Assembly (NCBI RefSeq): GCF_965363235.1
Contig: NC_134846.1
Span: 76,606,724-76,670,723 of the forward strand
Direction: 5' to 3'
Length of the DNA: 64,000 nucleotides
DNA from: Mytilus galloprovincialis
Lineage: Eukaryota > Mollusca > Bivalvia > Mytilida > Mytilidae
The notes under the pieces were generated by a model. That model was given only the letters and a program-made list of their open reading frames with translations. It did no database searches and was not told the DNA's origin. Made by a program: the position numbers and the translations under genes. Shown piece after piece: positions 31,942 to 44,649 of the stretch. The stretch's first letter is position 1; each line of letters opens with the position of its first letter.

Positions 31942-33686
31942 TCTCTTGTAAAACAATAACAAAGTTCCATCATATTGACCATGATGTGTGTCAGAACAAA
32001 CAAAATATAAGATAAAAAAAGGGGGAAAGTTAATATTGTGTTATCTTATTCACTATAAAAACAGACACATGTAAAATAGAAAGACGTATAGACAATAGCA
32101 CATTTTTTGGAAAGTTTGCTATAGCTACTTTCCTTAGGCATCGGCCTTAACTTCTGATGAGACAGACTATCGCAATGTTCTGCTCCATGATAATGTAGCA
32201 CTAGTGTTCGAATTCTTATTCTTGGATATTTTGAGTTGCTAATCTTTTGAAAAGATTACAGCTTGAAAAAAAAAGGAATAAATGTTCACCGACAATTCAA
32301 ATGAGTTAACATCATTTTGAAAATAAATATCACAAACACGACTTTGCGGATCGGCCATTGGCTGAAGAGAAAATCAAAAGAAATCTACGCAAGACAGCGT
32401 TTCATTCATGAATATTTTATGAATGAACATTTTCCCGCACTATTTTTTACTATGTACGATATTTACAACTGTTTATTATTGAATAAGTAAAAGCCAGTGT
32501 ATCGAAAGGTATGCGAGAACAAGTAGATATTTGACCAAGTTGTCAGATAATTGACAAGTGATAATGGTTTGATTTATTTTAACAATACACAGGTGATAGA
32601 ATATAAAATAATCTATAATTATATGGCTTGTGTCTCACGCCAAGGACGAGTAAAAGTAAATACCGGCTTTAATAGAAAAGTGCATTGTTTTTGTCAAACT
32701 GACATCGATCTGAAAGTTTTGATGCCAAAAATCATTTGAAAACTTTATTGCGTTATTTAAATATCTAGCTGTTTCACATTCTAATGTGGATATAAGGACC
32801 TTCACTCATTCAGCATGCTCAAGTGGATCAACTGACAACAGAAAAATATTGTCTTAGTGACAATTATCATAGCATCCGTATAATTTAAAAACAACCGAGT
32901 CATCATCTGCTTCTTAGAATATTATAGTTCAGTGTATCAAGACCGAGGTCAAGCTAAAGACAAGTGCTGTAGAAATTATTAAAATGATCTAATAACCGTT
33001 TGTTCATGTACTAGCACAATGACTTTCTTAGTGCTTAACAATGCAGTGGCGGATCCAGAACTTTTTATCCTCACACTTTATTCCGGGGGCAGTATGATTC
33101 TTTAAGATTGACCTATAATTAACAATGTGTCGTCCTAACACAGAGGCAATGCCCGTTACTAGTATATCAAATAAATGGCTTAAAACAAAAATCTCAAATG
33201 TTATTGCTTCAATGGTAATTACACAGCAGCAACTAAAATGTGTTACAGGGTTATAAGCACCTCAGATCAACATTGTATGAATCTAGTGTATATAAACGTT
33301 TTATTCCTGAGGTCATACTACTATTATGCCCCCACCATATTGAGTTTTATCCTTGTTTTTTTTCTGTAAGTATGTACGTCCCTTACTTGTACGTATGTCC
33401 ATGCATCCCAAAATTGATTTCTGTTCTCTTACTTTAGTTTGCATGAACCAAATTTTATGAAACTTGTACGCAATTCTTATATTAAACACAAAACACAAGT
33501 CAAGTTTGAATTTTGTTGGCGTCACTTTTACCATTCTAGATATAAAGGGGTGAAATTTGCAGTATACCCTATCAAGTATATTTACCCTTATATATAAGTT
33601 TGACTTGTAGCTTTCTTCGGTTATACATTTATCAGGTGAACATAAAAACGGTCTTTAGATTTAGTATAGATATGTATATATATAAA
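31942..33686. other. AT-rich intergenic sequence, nothing recognised
   Basis: No exon with supported splice sites, RNA gene or repeat boundary is recognised. Open frames are all under 75 codons. Confidence 0.5.
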
Positions 33687-33775
33687 ACAAGAATGTGTCC
33701 ATAGTACACAAGTGAGTACAAAAGTTCAGGGTCGAATCCGATACCAATACCAATAGTACATGTATATTCACCTAT

Positions 33776-34662
33776 TAGTCCAGTCAATCTAGCATAAATT
33801 TGACCCTAACCTGAAAGTAATTGCAACAGAAGATTTGTAAGGTTTAATCTTTAGCATTATACCCTAAATATACACAGAAAAAAGTCCCATAAAATCTTAT
33901 TGAGGAAGACTAAAAAAATCACCATATAAAATTCCTATGGAGATTTGCAAAAATGGCAGAAATATCAATAAAAATTGACACAAAATAATAACTTTGCTGC
34001 TTCTATTCATCAGAATGTATTGATTCTTGTTTTTTTAACAGTCTTTAGAGTATTACAAACAATTCTAAAGATGTTTTCATATCTTTTATCAAGCTATAAT
34101 CTAGAGTTCGTAATTCATTAGTTGACCATTTATTGAATTTTTCAACATGTCAAGGTAAAGAATCTCAAATTTAATGAAAATAATTAAGCATGTTTTCTTC
34201 TTTTAGTGGTTTAAAGTTTCTTTAGACAAGTAAGATGCTGAAAAAATATAATATACAGATATAAATAATACCAAATTTTCACATTATTTTTCAAAATGGT
34301 CACAAAGCTTCTAATTTGCAATTTCTTCAATGAAAAATGCACATAAAAAATAAAACTACTCATAACACTTCGGTTTTGTACATTTCATGAGCAGAAGATT
34401 ATATGATTTAGTCAAAAACCAGCTTATAACCCTATCAAAGTATCATACTTTACATAAATTTCAAGAAAATCAACCAAAAACTGACCAAAAAGACTCATCT
34501 CCCTCTTCCATAGGAAATTAGAAATGCTGATTTTGAGTTTTTCTCAAGTTAGATTTTATGGGACTTTTTTCTGTGTATATTAAGGGCATAATGCTATAGA
34601 TTAGAACTAAAACATTTTCTGTTGCAATTAGTTTGGGGTTAAATCTTAGTTTGACTGGACTA
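33776..34662. mobile_element. Non-autonomous TIR element, ~125-bp imperfect ends
   Basis: The left end starts TAGTCCAGTCAA and the right end finishes TTGACTGGACTA. The arms (33776-33905 and 34540-34662) share CTAATTGCAACAGAA-like, TATACACAGAAAAAAGTCCC and AAAATCTTA-like blocks with indels. TAT on both outer flanks fits a TA-type target duplication (Tc1/mariner-like), but this is weak. It has no coding capacity. Confidence 0.7.
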
Positions 34663-35164
34663 TATTACCTATTACCTTATCTGTACATTTCTCATCTGAC
34701 AGGTGCACCACCAAACGGTGTATTTCGAATTTTGCTATATACAAGGGTCATAATTGCAGGGTTGACGCTAATAAATTCAATCATTGTCAAATTGTTCCCT
34801 ATTGTAGTATTTTAATCAGTAAGACTTTCTAAGATGACAATACGAATACTAAAATTTTTAAAATAAGGCGTATAGGTACAGTTTTCAATTTGTTAGCGGG
34901 CATGACATAAAACAGCGAATCAAAGAATTCAGTTTTATTTATAACTAAATGAATAAATATAGGACAATGCTGCATGTTGATTAAAAAATTAAAAAATACT
35001 TCAGGGCCTTTTGTTTTCCGAATAATTAATATAACCAATAATTGATAAGTTCCAGGTCGACAGGTTCAAACAAAGATTTTGAAAGCATGTAGGAAACTGT
35101 GCATCTTATAATGGGCATGACTTTATCATATGACATTCCCAATACTAAAATAAGGCTTACGCAT

Positions 35165-35372
35165 AGTTATATACATTAGTTCAGTCACGGACCCCCAATA
35201 TCACGGGTGTGTTCTAAGTTTCAAATTGATTGGACTTCAACTTCATAAAAAACTACCTCGACCAAAAACTTTAACCTGAATGGGACAGACAGATGAACGA
35301 ACGGACGGATGAACGGACGGATGAACGGACGCACAGACCAAAGAAACATAATGCCCATAAATGGGGCTTAAA
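35165..35372 (-). repeat. Dispersed repeat family C, inverted copy
   Basis: Reverse-oriented match to 18753-19040 and 58480-58760, with a GAACGGACGGAT simple-repeat segment and the conserved GACTTCAACTTCAT and GACCAAAAACTTTAACCTGA blocks. Confidence 0.7.
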
Positions 35373-35859
35373 AAGTCATTTTTGGAAATTGCTGCGAGAC
35401 AATGGTTTAGTTTGAAAAATCAAAACTGTGATTAAATACATATTTGAAATAATACACGTCTATAACCTTTTTGAAATAATGCACATATACAGTTGCAAAC
35501 TATCCAGCACTTTGATTAAATCCAGACAAGAATACAAATTCTTACGATTGCAAAATAACACAATGATGTGATGTAAATGTACAGAGCCACATCTTGTGTA
35601 ACAAAGCACATTGGCAAAAACACTGTTTATTTCACCATACAGTGAGTTGAAAACATCCTGAACAGTTAACAATTCTGTGAACTGGGTTGATAAATTTGTC
35701 AGTTAGATAATTAATGGTTATAATGGTACGAAGAGAGGTAACCTCACCAAGGCTATACATTTAACACCAAATTATACCCCACTTGAAAAATAGGGTATTT
35801 TTGGGTTTAGAAGTCGAGTTGTGACCTTTTTATGAGCTTTTCTTATCACTTGGCGTCGT

Positions 35860-37030
35860 CAACTTTCATCATCATCATTAGGGTATCTAGTTAAAAAAAT
35901 GTGTCTGGTGACCCTTCAAACCAAGATGGCCACCATGACTAAAACTAGAACATAGGGGTAAAATGTAGATGTTGGCTTATAACTCCGAAACAAAAGCATT
36001 TAGAGCAAATCTGACATGGGGTTAAAATGTTTATCAGGTCAAGATCTATCTGCCCTGAAATTTTCATATGAATTGGACAACCGATTGTAGGGTTGCTGCC
36101 CCTTAATTGTTAATTCTAAGGAAATTTTGTCGTTTTCTATACGACTGCAAGTTTAGGAATTAGGGGCCAAAAAGGGACCAAATAATCATTATTCTTGGTT
36201 TTCGCACAATAACTTAAGTATAAGTAAATGGAAATCAATGAAATTTAAACAAGGTATATGACCACAAAAGGAAGGTTGGGATTGATTTTGGTAATTGAGG
36301 TCCCAACAGTTTAGGAATTAGGGACCAAAATGGGGCCTTAATAAGCATTTTTCTTGGTTTTTGCACCATAACTTTAGTATAAGTAAATAGAAATCTATGA
36401 AATTTAAACACAAGGTTTTTGACCATAAAAGGAAGGTTGGGATTGATTTTGGGAGTTTTGGTCCCAACAGTTTAGGAATAAGGGGCCCAAAGGGTCCAAA
36501 ATTAAACTTTGTTTGATTTCACCAAAAATTAAATAAATTGAAATTGAATTTGATATGCCGAATCTAACTGTGTATGCAGATTCTTAATTTTTGGTCCCGT
36601 TTTCAAATTGGTCTACATTAAGGTCCAAAGGGTCCAAAATTAAACTTAGTTTGATTATAACAAAAATTGAATCCATGGGGTTTTTTGATATGCTGAATCT
36701 AAAAATGTACTAAGATTTTTGATTATTGGCCCTGTTTTCAAGTTGGTCCAAATCGGGGTCCAAAATTAAACTTTGTTTGATTTCATTAAAAATTGAATAA
36801 TTGGGGTTCTTTGATATGCCAAATCTAACTGTGTGTGTAGATTCTTAATTTTTGGTCCCGTTTTCAAATTGGTCTACATTTAGGTCCAAAGGGTCCAAAT
36901 TTAAACTAAAATTGATTTTAACAAAAATTGAATTCTTGGGCTTCTTTGATATGCTGAATCTAAACATGTACTTAGACTTTTCATTATTGGCCCAGTTTTC
37001 AAGTTGGTCCAAATCAGGATCCAAAATTAG
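35860..37030 (-). repeat. Large dispersed repeat, inverted relative to 2759-3975
   Basis: Starts with a segment ending TTGGCTTATAACTCCGAAAC (also at 38590). It continues with TTTAGGAATTAGGGACCAAA-type units and then ~131-bp units with TTTGATATGCTGAATC near 36519, 36660, 36785 and 36920. These are reverse complements of the ~135-bp units at 3010-3480. Confidence 0.7.
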
Positions 37031-37040
37031 TATATTAAGT

Positions 37041-37171
37041 ATTGTGCAATAGCAAGAAATTTTCAATTGCACAGTATTCAGCAATAGCAAGAATTCTTCA
37101 ATTGCACAGTATTGCACAATAGCAAGAAATTTTCAATTGCAGAGTATTGTGCAATAGCAAGAGATTTTCAG
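37041..37171. repeat. ~35-bp minisatellite
   Basis: Four units of ATTGTGCAATAGCAAGAAAT followed by TTTCAATTGCACAGT start at 37041, 37077, 37111 and 37145. Confidence 0.8.
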
Positions 37172-37539
37172 TTAGAGTTATCTTTCTTTGTCCAGAATAG
37201 TAGTTGAATCAACTGAAATCATTGTTTTATACAATATACAATGTATATTCACTTTTACTACCAACTGATAAATTAAAACAATCTTTACCATTCAGTGATA
37301 ACAAGCACTTTTTTTACATTTTAATATTTTATGATGTATTTAAATGAGTAGTTATTGTTGCAAACTCCATTAGAAATTTGAATTGAGATCAGTTTTGAAA
37401 TAAGGGAAAGAGGCATGTGAAAAAAAAAATGGGTGGGGGTGTTCAATTTTTCTCATTTCAGATTTCATAAATAAAAAGAAAATTTCTTCAAACATTTTTT
37501 TGAGAGGATTAATGAGGGCCCTCATGGGGTTTTTGATTA

Positions 37540-37720
37540 TGTGATTACTTGGCCGTTTTTTTAATGATTATTTGATTATTAAGCCAAATATTTCATGATT
37601 ATTTGATTACCTAGGACTGTATTTTTAGTTTATGATTATTTGATTACTAAAGATAAGCAAATATTTAATGATTATGTGATTATATTGGCAAAAAAATGGT
37701 GATTATGTGATTACTAGGAC
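37540..37720. repeat. Short imperfect repeat of TGATTATTTGATTAC
   Basis: TGATTATGTGATTAC and TGATTATTTGATTAC occur about eight times with variable spacing. A run of C follows at about 37720. Confidence 0.65.
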
Positions 37721-37794
37721 CCCCCCCCCCCCCCATGAGGGGCCTCATTAATATTCAACAGCATAGTGAATTGCTCAAAGGCAAAAAAAAAATT

Positions 37795-38040
37795 CAGTTC
37801 ATTAGACCACATTCATTCTGTGTCAGAAACCTATGCTGTGTCAACTATTTAATCACAATCCAAATTTAGAGCTGAATCCAGCTTGAATGTTGTGTCCATA
37901 CTTGCCCCAACCGTTCAGGGTTCAACCTCTGCGGTCGTATAAAGTTGCGCCCTGTGGAGCATCTGGTTGTTTATTTTCTTGAATTTTATTATAGAGATAA
38001 ACTATAAACAGCAATAATGATCAGCAAAGTAAGCTCTACA
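37795..38040 (-). repeat. Inverted copy of the 2770-2915 repeat head
   Basis: Reverse complement of 2770-2915: CATTCATTCTGTGTCAGAAA, CTTGCCCCAAC and CTCTGCGGTCGTATAAAG. Confidence 0.7.
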
Positions 38041-38049
38041 AATAAGTCA

Positions 38050-38300
38050 AAAAAGAGGGACGAAAGATACCAAAGGGACAGTCAAACTCATAAATCTAAA
38101 ACAAACTGACAACGCCATGGCTAAAAATGAAAAAGACAAACAAACAACAGCACACACGACACAACATAGAAAACTAAAGAATAAACAACACGAACCCCAC
38201 CAAAAGACTAGGGGTGATCTCAGGTGCTCCGGAAGGGTACGCAGATTCTGCTCCACATGCGACACCCGTCGTGTTGCTTATGTGATAACAAATCCGGTAA
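38050..38300 (-). repeat. Dispersed repeat family A, inverted copy
   Basis: Contains AAAGGGACAGTCAAACTC, GACAACGCCATGGCTAAAAA, CACGAACCCCACCAAAA and GATCTCAGGTGCTCCGGAAG, the reverse complement of blocks at 16255-16480, 55398-55640 and 58945-59175. Confidence 0.7.
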
Positions 38301-38319
38301 ATAGTCTAATTCGGTAGGT

Positions 38320-38620
38320 CACATTCATGAACATGACTAAAATGGTCAGTTGACGACTTCAAGAGTTATTGCCCTTTATCGTTTTCATTTTTTACAAATT
38401 TTTCGTAAATTTTTGTAACACTTTACAAAAATCTTCTCTGAAACAACTGGGCCAAGTTTAACCAATCTTAGCTACAATCATTATTAGGGTATCTAGTTTT
38501 AAAAATGTGTGCAGCGACCCAGTCAACTAACCAAGATGGCCTCATGGCTAAATATAGAACATAGGGATAAAAAGTAGATTTTGGCTTATAACTCTGAAAC
38601 CAAAGCATTTAGGGACTTAT
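38320..38620 (-). repeat. Further piece of the 35.9-kb repeat family
   Basis: AGTTATTGCCCTTTAT, TTAGGGTATCTAG, AACCAAGATGGCC and TTGGCTTATAACTCTGAAAC match 35870-36000; the first block also matches 40780-40800. Confidence 0.65.
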
Positions 38621-39245
38621 CATTTTTTATCTGGGAGGGTGGGCTGGTCAGAATGCAGGGGGGGGGGGGGGTCAAGTTTTTTTTCTGTGTGTGGAAAAGG
38701 AGGGTTCACTAAAGCATTACTGTCATTTTTTTTATAAATTCAAAGAGGGGGGATCAATATTTTTTGCACGTAGAAAAAAATAGTTAACCTACAAGAGACA
38801 AAATGTATAGAAGAACATAACAAAAGTCAAATCGAAATATATTTTCAACACCATTCATATACAATTAAGTTAGACATCAAAAGACTTTGGTGATTTAGGA
38901 AGCTGCCAATTTGTGTCATAAAATGCACAAGTGTTTCATAACCGGAATACTTCAGTCGTTATATTTTATTCACTTAGTCTTAGATCACTAGATTAACAAG
39001 CATTACTGCCATTTTTTTTTCTAAATCAGCTTTATAGTTTGAAAGAAATTAAGTATAAAATAAAACGAAATCAACAGCAATTTGTGCAAAATTTTATCCA
39101 AAAATCCAAAACACTTCGCCTCGTGAAAGAATATAGTATAGAGCAAAACATTCTCCAATAAATGATCAAATATTCATCTAATCTGCATTCAAAAGATAAA
39201 TATTGAAACAAATGATTCTGAAATGACAAACACCACTTATGTATA

Positions 39246-39760
39246 AAATTGAGAATGGAAATGGGGAATGTGCCTAAGAGACAACAACCCGACCATAGAA
39301 AAAAAACAACAGCAGAAGGTCACCAACAGGTCTTCAATGTAGCGAGAAATTCCCGCACCCGGAGGCGTCCTTCAGCTGGCCCCTAAACAAATATATACTA
39401 GTTCAGTGATAATGAACGCCATACTAATTTCCAAATTGTACACAAGAAACTAAAATTAAAATAATACAAGACTAACAAAGGCCAGAGGCTCCTGCCTTGG
39501 GACAGGCGCAAAAATGCGGTGGGGTTAAACATGTTTGTGAGATCTCAACCCTCCCCTATACCTCTAGCCAATGTAGAAAAGTAAACGCATAACAATACGC
39601 ACATTAAAATTCAGTCCAAGAGAAGTCCGAGTCTGATGTCAGAAGATGTAACCAAAGAAAATAAACAAAATGACAATAATACATAAATAACAACAGACTA
39701 CTAGCAGTTAACTGACATGCCAGCTCCAGACTTCAATTAAACTGACTGTACCTTTTTGTT
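39246..39760 (+). repeat. Dispersed repeat family B
   Basis: Starts TTGAGAATGGAAATGGGGAA and contains AGAGACAACAACCCGACC, ATTCCCGCACCCGGAGG, GGCTCCTGCCTTGGGACAGG and ATGCGGTGGGGTTAAACATG. Parts recur inverted at 44915-45016, 42060-42170 and 9228-9280, and directly at 8727-8795. Confidence 0.7.
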
Positions 39761-40639
39761 TTCATTACAAGATCCTTTTGGGTCCATTTATATATACCTC
39801 TCATTCCCTCACAACTTGTACGTTTCAGACTAATAAATCATTTTTTTTTTTGGTTACCATCACACATCTATTAATGAAATGTGACATTAAATGAGTAATT
39901 GAATTGTTCAAGCTGAAAGCATGAACTCTATAAAAGTTTACCGACCCAATGTAGGTTTCAATAAGGCCTAACGTAAAAGTTGAGTTTAAGCCGGAGCAGT
40001 CAAGAAAGTGACATATATAATACAGTCAGTGATACTACTTGTACATTATTTCTATTTTCTTAAAGAAGCTAAAAAAATGTACACATATAAGTAAATTATA
40101 ATGTTTGAATAATTTCCCCCTTAATTTTCTAAAAAAATACTTGTACAATAAGTAAATTTTTCTCACAAAATTTCTCAAGTTTTCAGATATAAAATCATGC
40201 TTTAAATGATTTTTCCCAGGTTATAATTTTTTATTAGAGCTCAATGTTTCATCTCATTAATTCATCAAAAAAGCTGATTGCGCAAAGATCTTAAATATTT
40301 GCGCAAGGCCTTCAAAAATTGTTCCATGGGGCTTGTAAATGAGCAGTGTTCTGAAGATAACAGACAAATGGAATTTTCAGTAAAATTTATCCCAGGAAGA
40401 CGAAGCGGTGTGTCAGTGTCAAAACCACTGAGAATATTTCATGTTTGCAATATTTTCGTAAAATAACATAAGTGCTTTGGATGTTCAAATTTTGGCATAT
40501 TTAATAGAGGGGGGATCACATTTTTTAAAATATTTTTTAAGGGGGGATCAAATAAAAATAGTGAAACATTATGGGAGGGTCAAGAAAATTTTATGTTTTT
40601 AATTTCAAAATGACCAGCACCCCCCCCCCAATTGGTAAT

Positions 40640-41235
40640 TTTTAAAGAAATTTTGCCGTTTTTGATTATTATCTTGAATACTATTATAGATAGAGATAAA
40701 CTGTAAACAGCAATAATGTTCAGCAAAGTAAGATCTACAAATATGTCAACATGACCAAAAAGATCAGATGACGCCTTAATGAGTTATTGCCCTTTATAGT
40801 AAATTTTTAACAATTTTCATTTATTTGGTTATTTTTTGTAAATTTTTACAAAATATTTTCCTCTGTTACTAAAAGGCCAAGTTTGTTATAGTTAAAGAAA
40901 ACTGTAAGAAGCAAGAATGTTCAGTAAAGTAAGACCTACAAACACATCACCATTTCCAAAACACAATTTTGTCATGAATCTATCTGTGTCCTTTGTTTGA
41001 TATGCACATAGACCAAGGTGAGTGACACAGGCTCTTTAGAGCCTCTAGTTATACAATCGCAAAAAATGGGGTTGTTTAAATTATCCTCTTCTGACATTTT
41101 GTTCAAATGAAATAACCCAAATAGGAATTTAAGGATAATCCACTCTGAACCACGCAACATTAATAACATTATTCATAATAATTCCAATCAGGGTACGACC
41201 TCTGCGGTCGTATAGGATTGCGCTTCCCGGAGCAT
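40640..41235 (-). repeat. Further copy of the 35.9-38.6 kb repeat family
   Basis: GATAAACTGTAAACAGCAAT, TCAGCAAAGTAAGATCTACA and AGTTATTGCCCTTTAT match 37990-38050 and 38360. It ends with GACCTCTGCGGTCGTATA, as at 37925. Confidence 0.6.
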
Positions 41236-41444
41236 TTTAATGAATACATGCACTCATTTTTTAGACGCTTGAAACTCTAGTGGGGTAGGCTGATCTATGC
41301 TTAGCAACCTGTGCATTCTTATTTCTCATTACCATCATCGTTAGTAAAAGAATATAACTGGTACATGCATTTATAGTTTTTAAATCTTGAAAACAAGAAC
41401 AAATATGCTCAATGTTCAGATCTACCTGCTTCATAATTGCCCCG

Positions 41445-41555
41445 TGGCTTTGGTGGCGTAGTGGTCCAAGTTACTTTGTAATATCAGTCTGTCAACACTA
41501 AAGCAATGTTGTTGCTAATGCAATAAAGATTCATCCATTCATTCATTCAACACTG
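41445..41555 (+). repeat. Possible tRNA-derived SINE with (CATT)n tail
   Basis: GGCTTTGGTGGCGTAGTGG matches a pol III A box (TGGCNNAGTGG). It is followed by about 70 bp and a tail of CATTCATTCATTC. A clear B box is absent, so this is tentative. Confidence 0.4.
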
Positions 41556-42289
41556 AGGTTGGCAGTTAGAAACCACATTTCTTAGCAAGGTGTTATAGAC
41601 TAGGACGGTCATTGGTTCTCTTTGGACTCTCTGGCAACCTCCAACACAAATCAAACATAACAGATATTGCCAAGTATTCTGCAAGTAGCAATGAACTTCA
41701 ATAATCGATTTGCCAAAATTTGGTTGCTAGCACTTAACCCATTGCTGATCATTACACGATCTACAAAAATGGTCAAATTCATGTTTTGTTAGTTGCTCAG
41801 TCGTTATATGTTTATGTTGTGTTTGTTTTTTTCCCGTCATTTTAACCATCGGTCAGTTAAGTCTTGAACGTATGACTTTCCTTTGATGTATTTTGCTATC
41901 TTTATGTACGCATTGAAGATAAATTATAAGATATCCTCACTGTGTTGACCTTAAGCAGTCATTTGTTATGTACCATGCAAAGAGTGAAGCATGGTTATTT
42001 TAATCTTTCACTCTTAATACTTTTATTGTAGTTTGCTTCTTTATTCTACATTTGCTAGAGATATAGGGGAGGGTTGAGATAACACAAAACATGCATAACC
42101 CCGCCGCATTTTAGCATCGGTCCTTAGTTCGGAGCCTCTGGACTTTGTTTGTCGTGTATGGGTTTTTTTTTTTAATTTTTTAAAATTCGTTTATATTTTT
42201 TGAAGTTTAGTATGACGTCCATTTTTGGCTTAAAAGTCGAAAAAGCGAGACATAGTGACCCTCAATTCCGTCGGCGTCGGCGGCGGCGT

Positions 42290-43010
42290 CCACAAATGTT
42301 CACTTTGTGGTTAGAATTTTTGAAATTCTAATAACTTTCTTAAACTATCCTGGATTTCTGCGAAACTTGGACAGAAGCTTGTTTATGTTCGTAAGATAGT
42401 ATCCAGAAGTAAATTTTGTAAGAATTTTTTTTCTGTATTTTACTTATAAATGGACTTAGTTTTTCTGCCATGAAACATCACATATGATTCACTCTGTGGT
42501 TAAAGCTTTTAAAATTTTAATAAATTTCTTAAAATATCATGGATCATGTACAAAACTTCGACAGGAGCTTAATTATGGTCATAAAATAGTATCCAGAAGT
42601 AAAGTTTTGTAAAAATAAAATTCCATTTTTTTCTGTATTTTACATATAAATGGACTTAGTTTTTCTGCCAGGTAACATTACATTCACTCTGTGTTTTTTT
42701 TTTTAAATTTTAATAACTTTCTTAGACGATACTGGATTTGTACCAAACTTGGACAGAAGCTTGTTTCTGATCATAAGATAGTATCCAGAAGTAAATTTTG
42801 TAAAAAAAAATCCATTTTTTTCCGTATTTTACTTATAAATGGACTTAGTTTTTCTTCCAGTTAACATTACATACAGTTTGCATGCAGTTAAAGTTTTAAA
42901 ACATTTATTAGACTCATAAACTATCCTTGATTTTTACCAAACTTGGACAGAAGCTTCTTACAATCAAAACATAGTATCGAGAGGAATATTTTTATTGATT
43001 TTTATCCTCA
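42290..43010. repeat. ~190-bp tandem repeat, four units
   Basis: CTTGGACAGAAGCTT-type motifs recur at about 42371, 42561, 42752 and 42946, each followed by AGTATCCAGAAGTAAA and then TATAAATGGACTTAGTTTTT. The flanking GCGAGACATAGTG and GGCGAGACATTGGGTTC motifs mark the ends. Confidence 0.75.
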
Positions 43011-43127
43011 TTTTTGTTGAGTCTGCGATTAACAGCAAAAGTAGGCGAGACATTGGGTTCCGCAGAATCCTTACGAATTTTCAATGAACTATATATCTTT
43101 ATTACCAAAGTCTATATAAACTATAAT

Positions 43128-44645
43128 CCTCGGTCACACCTTACCGGATAGCACGAACGGACGCCTAACGGATGAAAATAATAGTTGTCCGTTGACAAAA
43201 TTGTTATCCGTTGGGAGTCCGTTAATGTACTGACCGAATAAAACGGACGTGTAACGAATGCATAACGGACACACACCGGATATGCAACGTACGAGAAACG
43301 GAAACGTAACGGACAGAACGGATGTCGAACATGCATCAAACGCGGACGAGTACCGCATAAAGTGGACACCTAACGCAAGCGTACCGGATAAAACGGATGA
43401 ACAAGATAGACGGAAAAATTAAAGGCGACAATAATAATACATGTAAATCGCATAGATATTCAAACTGTTTCTGTGTAACTGATTTTTGGTTTGTTCTACA
43501 AAATGCCGCCAAAGGGCAGTGTCTGGCATGAATAAGAGCTGCTTGATTGTGAAGACGTGCCCTTACTCTAAGATCGATTATGAATAATAAGAATTCATGA
43601 ACCTTAACTGAGAAATTTGACATACCAATAATTGGCATTTCTGACGTGAAATTTTCAATTGCCATTTATCCGTTTCAAATCCGTTTATCATCCGTTTTAT
43701 CCGTTCGAGCTATCCGTTAAGTTGTGACCGAGGCTTTACGGATAGCTCGAACGGATGCCTAACGGATAACTTTATTTCAATCCGTTCATGTCCGTTAAAC
43801 GTCCGTCCATATCCGTTGTCTGTCCGTTCAGCGTACGTTTTATCCGTCGACGTCCGTTCTGTCCGGTGTAAAATTTTGAGCATATTCAAAACCTTGAACG
43901 GACGTCCAACGGATAAAATGTCCGTTGAACGTCCGGTAGTCGTCCGTTTTGTAAGGTACTCGTCCGTTTTGTTTCCGTTTTGTATCCGTTACGTGTCCGT
44001 TATACATCCGTTGGAGGTCTGGCAGATAAATTCACCAACGGAATTCTAACGGACGTCTAACGTAAAAAACGGATGTTGAACGAATGTGAAACGGACTTCT
44101 AACGGACGTCTGACGGATAAAACGGATGCTGAATGGATCTGAAACGGATAAATGCCAATTAGTTTTCTTAAGGCTAACGAATTCTTATTATTCATAATCG
44201 ATCTTAGAGTAAGGGCACGTTTTCACAATCAAGCAGCTCTTATTCAGGCCAGAAACTGCCCTTTTGGCAGCATTTTGAAGTACAAACTTAAACCAGTTAC
44301 ACAGAAACATTTTGAATATTTATGCGATTTACATGTATTATAATTGTCGCCTTTAATTTTTCCGTTTATCTTGTTCATCCGATTTATCCGGTACGCTTCC
44401 GTTAGGTGTCCGTTTTATGCGGTACTCGTCCGTTGGATGTACGTTCGACATCCGTTCTGTCCGGTGCGTTTCCGTTTCTAGCACGTTGCACATCCGTTGC
44501 ATGTCCGTTATGCATTCGTTAAGCGTCCGTATTATTAGGTCAGTACATCAACGGATTCCCAACGGATAACAATTTTGTCAACGGACAACTTTTATTTTCA
44601 TCCGTTAGGCGTCCGATCGTCTTATCCGGTAAGGTGTGACCGAGG
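43128..44645. mobile_element. Foldback element with ~500-bp arms and ACGGA-type internal arrays
   Basis: The ends CCTCGGTCACACCTTACCGG and its complement bound two arms (43128-43660 and 44150-44645) that match closely over about 500 bp as inverted repeats. Within the arms are arrays of a 10-12-bp motif of the type ACGGAYGYCTA / TCCGTTNNACGTCCGTT, then a non-repetitive ~240-bp block. The middle (43660-44150) is nearly all such arrays and contains an internal copy of the end (GTGACCGAGG at 43724-43733), suggesting two nested or fused elements. CTATA occurs just outside both ends. This resembles Drosophila FB/Galileo foldback architecture by structure only. No transposase. Confidence 0.85.
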
Positions 44646-44649
44646 CTAT

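Noticed and set aside
41445..41480. A-box sequence considered as a tRNA gene
   Set aside because: No B box, anticodon arm or acceptor stem can be drawn; at best a SINE remnant.
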